Of a DNA stretch of 64,000 nucleotides, positions 60,149-64,000 are shown in pieces (the first letter of the stretch is position 1; the number at the start of each line of letters is the position of its first letter). The notes under the pieces were generated by a model. The model saw only the letters and a list, made by a program, of their open reading frames with translations. It searched no databases and had not been told where the DNA came from. The position numbers and the translations under genes were made by a program. This stretch comes from Steromphala cineraria (taxonomy: Eukaryota > Mollusca > Gastropoda > Trochida > Trochidae): NCBI GenBank assembly GCA_916613615.1, contig OU744725.1:12922253-12986252 (forward strand), in the 5' to 3' direction.

Positions 60149-61390
60149 TATAGTCGCAAGCGACGACAAACGGATTCAGCGCTGTATGGTGTTAAATGTT
60201 ATGCACAAAGGTAATGATTTCAGTCAAAAGGTTATGGGTTATAATCTTTTGTTGATGATTAACGCAATTTGCAAACAAACAGTTATCAAATGCATTTAAA
60301 ACACATGCAGGGTTGACAATATTCAGAGGTCCGTAACTCAATGTAAATGTAGTAACTGAATTTATTGTTAATTTTTAAAAGATTTTGTATTCTTTTGGCT
60401 TTCTAATGATATATGGAACAATGATATGTCGTCTATCACTGATGACTAAAAACTTTTTTAACATACCTGTATCCTATGCATTCAAAACGAAAGCAGAATT
60501 GACAATATTCAAAGGGCTGTAACTCAATGTAAAATAAATATAAAAATTTTCTGTCAAATTTTTAAAAAATCTTTAGACTTTTGGTTTTCATATGATGTAT
60601 AGAACAAAGCGTTATCGTACGTCGTTGATTCGCTACGATATTTCAAACATACCCACCAAAACACCAAAATTCCAAAATGCAAAGTTTGACCTCTGACCCT
60701 GACCGGAAATGACTGTTCGCGAGCGATTTTATTCTTTTATCTCAAAGGGCTTGCCAATGTCTAACTCTCATGCAAAAATCATAAAATTCTATGGTCTGGT
60801 TTTTGAGTTATCTGCCCTTGAAGTTTGCGATTTTTACATTTTTGTCAACTTTGAAAAATCACAGCAAGAAAAGTATTAAAGTTAGAACTTTGTAGAAGTC
60901 AAATTCAGAACTACAATGCTTCAGCTACATTGAGTATAAATTTCAGCTCTCTAGTGCAAGTATCTTCAGAGAAGAAGATTTTCAAAGGTGGGTGGGGTCA
61001 GAAATGATCGAAAATGCACTAAAAGCAAGATGGCGGCCAAACCACGTGACTTACGAATTTGCCATGATTTCGTTTTTTGCAGCATTTTTGATTGCGCATC
61101 TTTTAAAAAAAAATTCAAGTCTCTAAGTGCATTTTGAAAAAAAAATCAATGTTAAATTTTCGATTTTGAAATCGAACTGCACCTTTAATCTACCGATCGA
61201 TTTGGCCCAAAAGCTTATTGTCGCCATTCCACAACAAGGTCTACCAGCCTGTGAAATTTGGCTTTGATAGCATCAGCCGTTTGGGCTGAAAGTTGACCAC
61301 AAAATTCGTGGAATAATAATAATAAAAAAAAAAAAAAAAAAAATAAACACGCCAATAACAATAAGGATTCAGCCTTATGGCTGAATCCTT
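60149..61390 (+). repeat. array unit 7 (complete, with 3' hairpin)
   Basis: Full-length, with the 3' hairpin at 61,363-61,390 preceded by a long A-rich run. Confidence 0.85.
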
Positions 61391-61393
61391 AAT

Positions 61394-61608
61394 TATCGAT
61401 TTTGGAATCGAACTGGACCTTTAACGTATGGACCGAATTGTCCCAAAAGCTTATTGTCGCCTTTCCTCAACAAGGTCTACCAGCCTGTGAAATGTGGCTT
61501 CGATAGCTTCAGCCGTTTGGTCTGAATCCTGTTCACAAAAATCGTGGAAAAATAAAAATAATAAACACGCCAATAACAATAAGGATTCAGCCTTATGGCT
61601 GAATCCTT
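61394..61608 (+). repeat. array unit 8 (3' fragment)
   Basis: Only the last 0.2 kb of a unit, from TATCGATTTTGGAATCG to the 3' hairpin (61,581-61,608). Non-repeat sequence follows, so this is the array's right boundary. Confidence 0.85.
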
Positions 61609-61609
61609 A

Positions 61610-64000
61610 ATGAAACAAAGTGAACGCGCTACCTTATTGCGATGTACCGTGGTTTCAAAAGTTCGTAAATTCAACGTAAAGACTTATGATACCAAAAACT
61701 ACATATGTTGCTGATCAACAGAGATATGGGACCACCCCTATACAAATATCCTTGATACCTAGTTACTTAGTTTAGACAGGGAGAATTTCACTCCAATTCT
61801 TTAGTCATTTTCAAAGACTGCAAGATAACAAAGTACTATCGATCGTTTATTGTAACCAAGCAATTACCTTTGTGGCACGTGTGACAATACCACATATTAA
61901 CTGAGAACAAATTAATCACAAAATGCCAATTTGTTTTTAAATATATCAATCAAATCATTGGTACGTTCCCTAGATTTATTCGTCGATTGAATTGTAACTC
62001 ATCTCAGACATAAACACGTCTATGTTATAGCAATGCTAAACATTAAGTATTAAATTCAAAGTAAGTAACTTTCAAATGCACTATCTAATATTAGTATTTC
62101 TATTGTATCTGTATCATCATACCGAGTGGTTCATCCTATTGTTGTAAATATGTTATTCATCATTTGCACTGAGACGTTGATATGTAATCTATCTGTCTGA
62201 CCCAAGCATACACCTACAAAACATGATGTTGACTAATTGATGGCGTCTGGTACACTGTCAAGTTTGCGATAACAATTGCGACCTATTTCCCTGTCGATTT
62301 ACAGCGTAGCATCATATCATACTTTGCAACATTGGTCAAGACGTCTCGATAACACGACACCAGTGATAATGTTTGGTATATGTTTCTAAAACAAGACACG
62401 GACTAGAAGACAGAGTTTATGGATTACAAACTTCTTTATTTTAGAAAGTACCGATGTTCCGATTTCGATCCTTATACCGTTTCCAAGGATGTTTGCTAAA
62501 ACGTCGCCACTTTCAAGGCAACAATAAAAAAGTGATAATCAATAAACTGCTTGTCTTGCGGACATTTCTAACTTCTAAAATGTCCCTTAAACAACAAGAC
62601 ACGGACTGATCATTCAACGGCAAACGCAACGTTACCTCCGAAAATACAAGAAAGTAACATCCACGAGTGATAAATACAACTAAAAATAGAGCCATTGGCT
62701 CTGTAGCTCATCAGGCTTTACATTTGATTTTGCTTTAGGGTGTGGTCAATGTGGTTACCCCCTTAGTAGGGGTCACAGGGCCACCAAAGCTACAATTCAT
62801 AATCCTAACTAGTCAATAAGTCAGTACACAATATTTCAGCTTTCTAGGGCTTATGGTTCTGGAGAAGAAACTGAAAATAGGTTTTCAGGGTGTGGCCTCT
62901 GTGACCCTTATTAGAGGCCACAGCGCCACTAAAGCTACAATTTAGAATCTTCACTAGCCAAGGAGTCTGTACACAAAGTTTCAGCTTTCTAGTCCTTATG
63001 GTTCTGGAGAAGATGAACATAGGTTTTAAGGATGTGGCCCCTGAGACCCTTATTAGGGACCACAGAGCCACCAAAGCTACAATTTATAATCCTCACTAGC
63101 TGCGGAAGCGTAACCTTTTAAGTCAAAATGTGTATGTAAAGCCTTTTTACGATTGTTTAGTCATCTTCATGTTTCGTGTTTTCATATTGGCAATCAAAAA
63201 TGTTTTAATGTTATTTTTGGTACGGGACGTTGCATATACATATCTACATGAAGATGAGGACATCGGACATATAAGGGAAAACATGTAAACTAAACATGTA
63301 TTTGATCCTAGTTTGCTATTTACGGAATTCACTTGACCACCGGTTGAATTATAAGCCTCTCTTTTAGAGTCCATACTGAAAATAGTTGTCGCCAAACTTT
63401 ACAGCATGTAAACACATAAAGGATACCGATGTAGTAGCTAGACTTATGAAGTCAGTCTTCTAACACAATGCAAACGATAGATGTGTTTTGCCTCCGGCCA
63501 CATTGCCTGTCAACCTTCACATAGATCAAATAGAGAGAGAGTCATTCTGTTAGTGGAATTTCCAGCTTTATATTAAGGCACTTCTTGGTAGAGATAAGTC
63601 TGTAATAATTAACGCATCATATGTCCATAAACGAGTATCGCTGTTTCCTTCTAAAATGAGCAATTTGTATTTCTCATAAGGATATATATCAAATGAATGT
63701 TCATTACAGTTTTATTCATAAACGTTATTTATCACCTTACGATTTGAGGTATTGAGGTCATGTATGCTATACGTTATACAAATGTTGATGTTATTTCATC
63801 GCCAAGTTACTATTGCAAATAATTACTCAATTATTGCTAATCATTTCCGTATCGTGACATTATCAAGGTACCTCGGCTCGTTTCTTCGAATTGAGACCGG
63901 ATATATGCAAAACATTTTATATTTCATACTAAAACAGGTTTCTAAATCCAAAAAGAATATTTTAAAACATTTTATCGAGATCGTATATGTATATCTTTGT
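61610..64000. other. gene-poor right flank
   Basis: No coding region is supported; ORFs of 60-82 aa lack motifs. One small tandem repeat is listed separately. Confidence 0.55.
62738..63110. repeat. tandem repeat, about 145-bp period, 2.5-3 copies
   Basis: GCCAC.AAAGCTACAATT recurs near 62,772, 62,919 and 63,067. TTTCAGCTTTCTAG and TTATGGTTCTGGAGAAGA occur in the intervals. A distant relative of the AATCCTAACTA block is at about 21,960. Confidence 0.7.

Larger units (their letters stand above)
50704..61608 (+). repeat. 11-kb array of 1.1-1.2-kb repeats with terminal hairpins
   Basis: Head-to-tail units begin with ATATAGTCGCAAGCGACGAC, containing the hairpin GTCGC-AA-GCGAC. The best-preserved end in AACACGCCAATAACAATA followed by the hairpin GGATTCAGCC-TTAT-GGCTGAATCC. 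Starts are near 50,708, 51,798, 53,027, 54,207, 56,307, 57,316 and 60,149. Each unit has two diverged internal subrepeats of about 190 bp, each with TTGACAATATTCA..GG and CCGTAACTCAATGTAAA. No protein-coding capacity is evident. Short palindromes at both ends and internal tandem repeats recall Helentron or Helitron-type non-autonomous elements; that class is a hypothesis. Confidence 0.9.

Overview
The window is eukaryotic. It is AT-rich and gene-poor, with GT-AG introns, tRNA-derived SINE heads, a Tc1/mariner element, an APE-type LINE, a Penelope-like fossil, and many tandem and foldback repeats. The repeat mix and the CUB-like plus thrombospondin protein suggest a marine or freshwater invertebrate, most probably a bivalve mollusc. 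That placement is inference; no species-diagnostic sequence was recognised.

One protein-coding gene can be reconstructed with confidence. It lies on the minus strand, coding from 42,981 down to 15,913, in eight exons. All splice junctions are GT-AG, every phase agrees, and the model encodes 376 aa. The protein has a signal peptide, two CUB-like modules (each built from two exons), one thrombospondin type-1 repeat, a Ser/Gly-rich linker encoded by a 30-nt exon, and a hydrophobic C-terminus that ends two residues after the hydrophobic stretch, as GPI-anchor signals do. It should be a secreted or GPI-tethered cell-surface protein.

Layout. 1-15,900: mostly anonymous AT-rich DNA with a Penelope-like reverse-transcriptase fossil (about 5.65-6.57 kb, minus), an isolated exon-like ORF (10.27-10.44 kb, plus) and foldback repeats. 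15,900-43,000: the gene. Its introns hold a tRNA-Val-like SINE, a foldback, dispersed repeats, a 27-G tract, a 156-bp tandem array and, in intron 2, a 12.9-kb minisatellite of about 220 copies of a 58-bp unit. Intron 1 holds a 1,141-bp Tc1/mariner element with perfect 21-bp inverted repeats flanked by TA. 43,874-47,620: a 5'-truncated, frameshifted L1/Tx1-like LINE with a poly(A) tail and a 14-bp target-site duplication. 49.6-50.5 kb: a large foldback and a terminal-inverted-repeat element carrying a tRNA-like sequence. 50.7-61.6 kb: an 11-kb array of 1.1-1.2-kb repeats that begin and end in short hairpins. 61.6-64 kb: no gene seen, one small tandem repeat.

The most unusual feature is the intron-2 minisatellite. 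Its unit is a copy of the gene's own exon-2/intron-2 junction: the last 9 codons of exon 2 plus the 5' splice site and adjacent intron. About 220 copies of the authentic splice donor, each preceded by an AG, therefore lie downstream of the real one in the same transcript.
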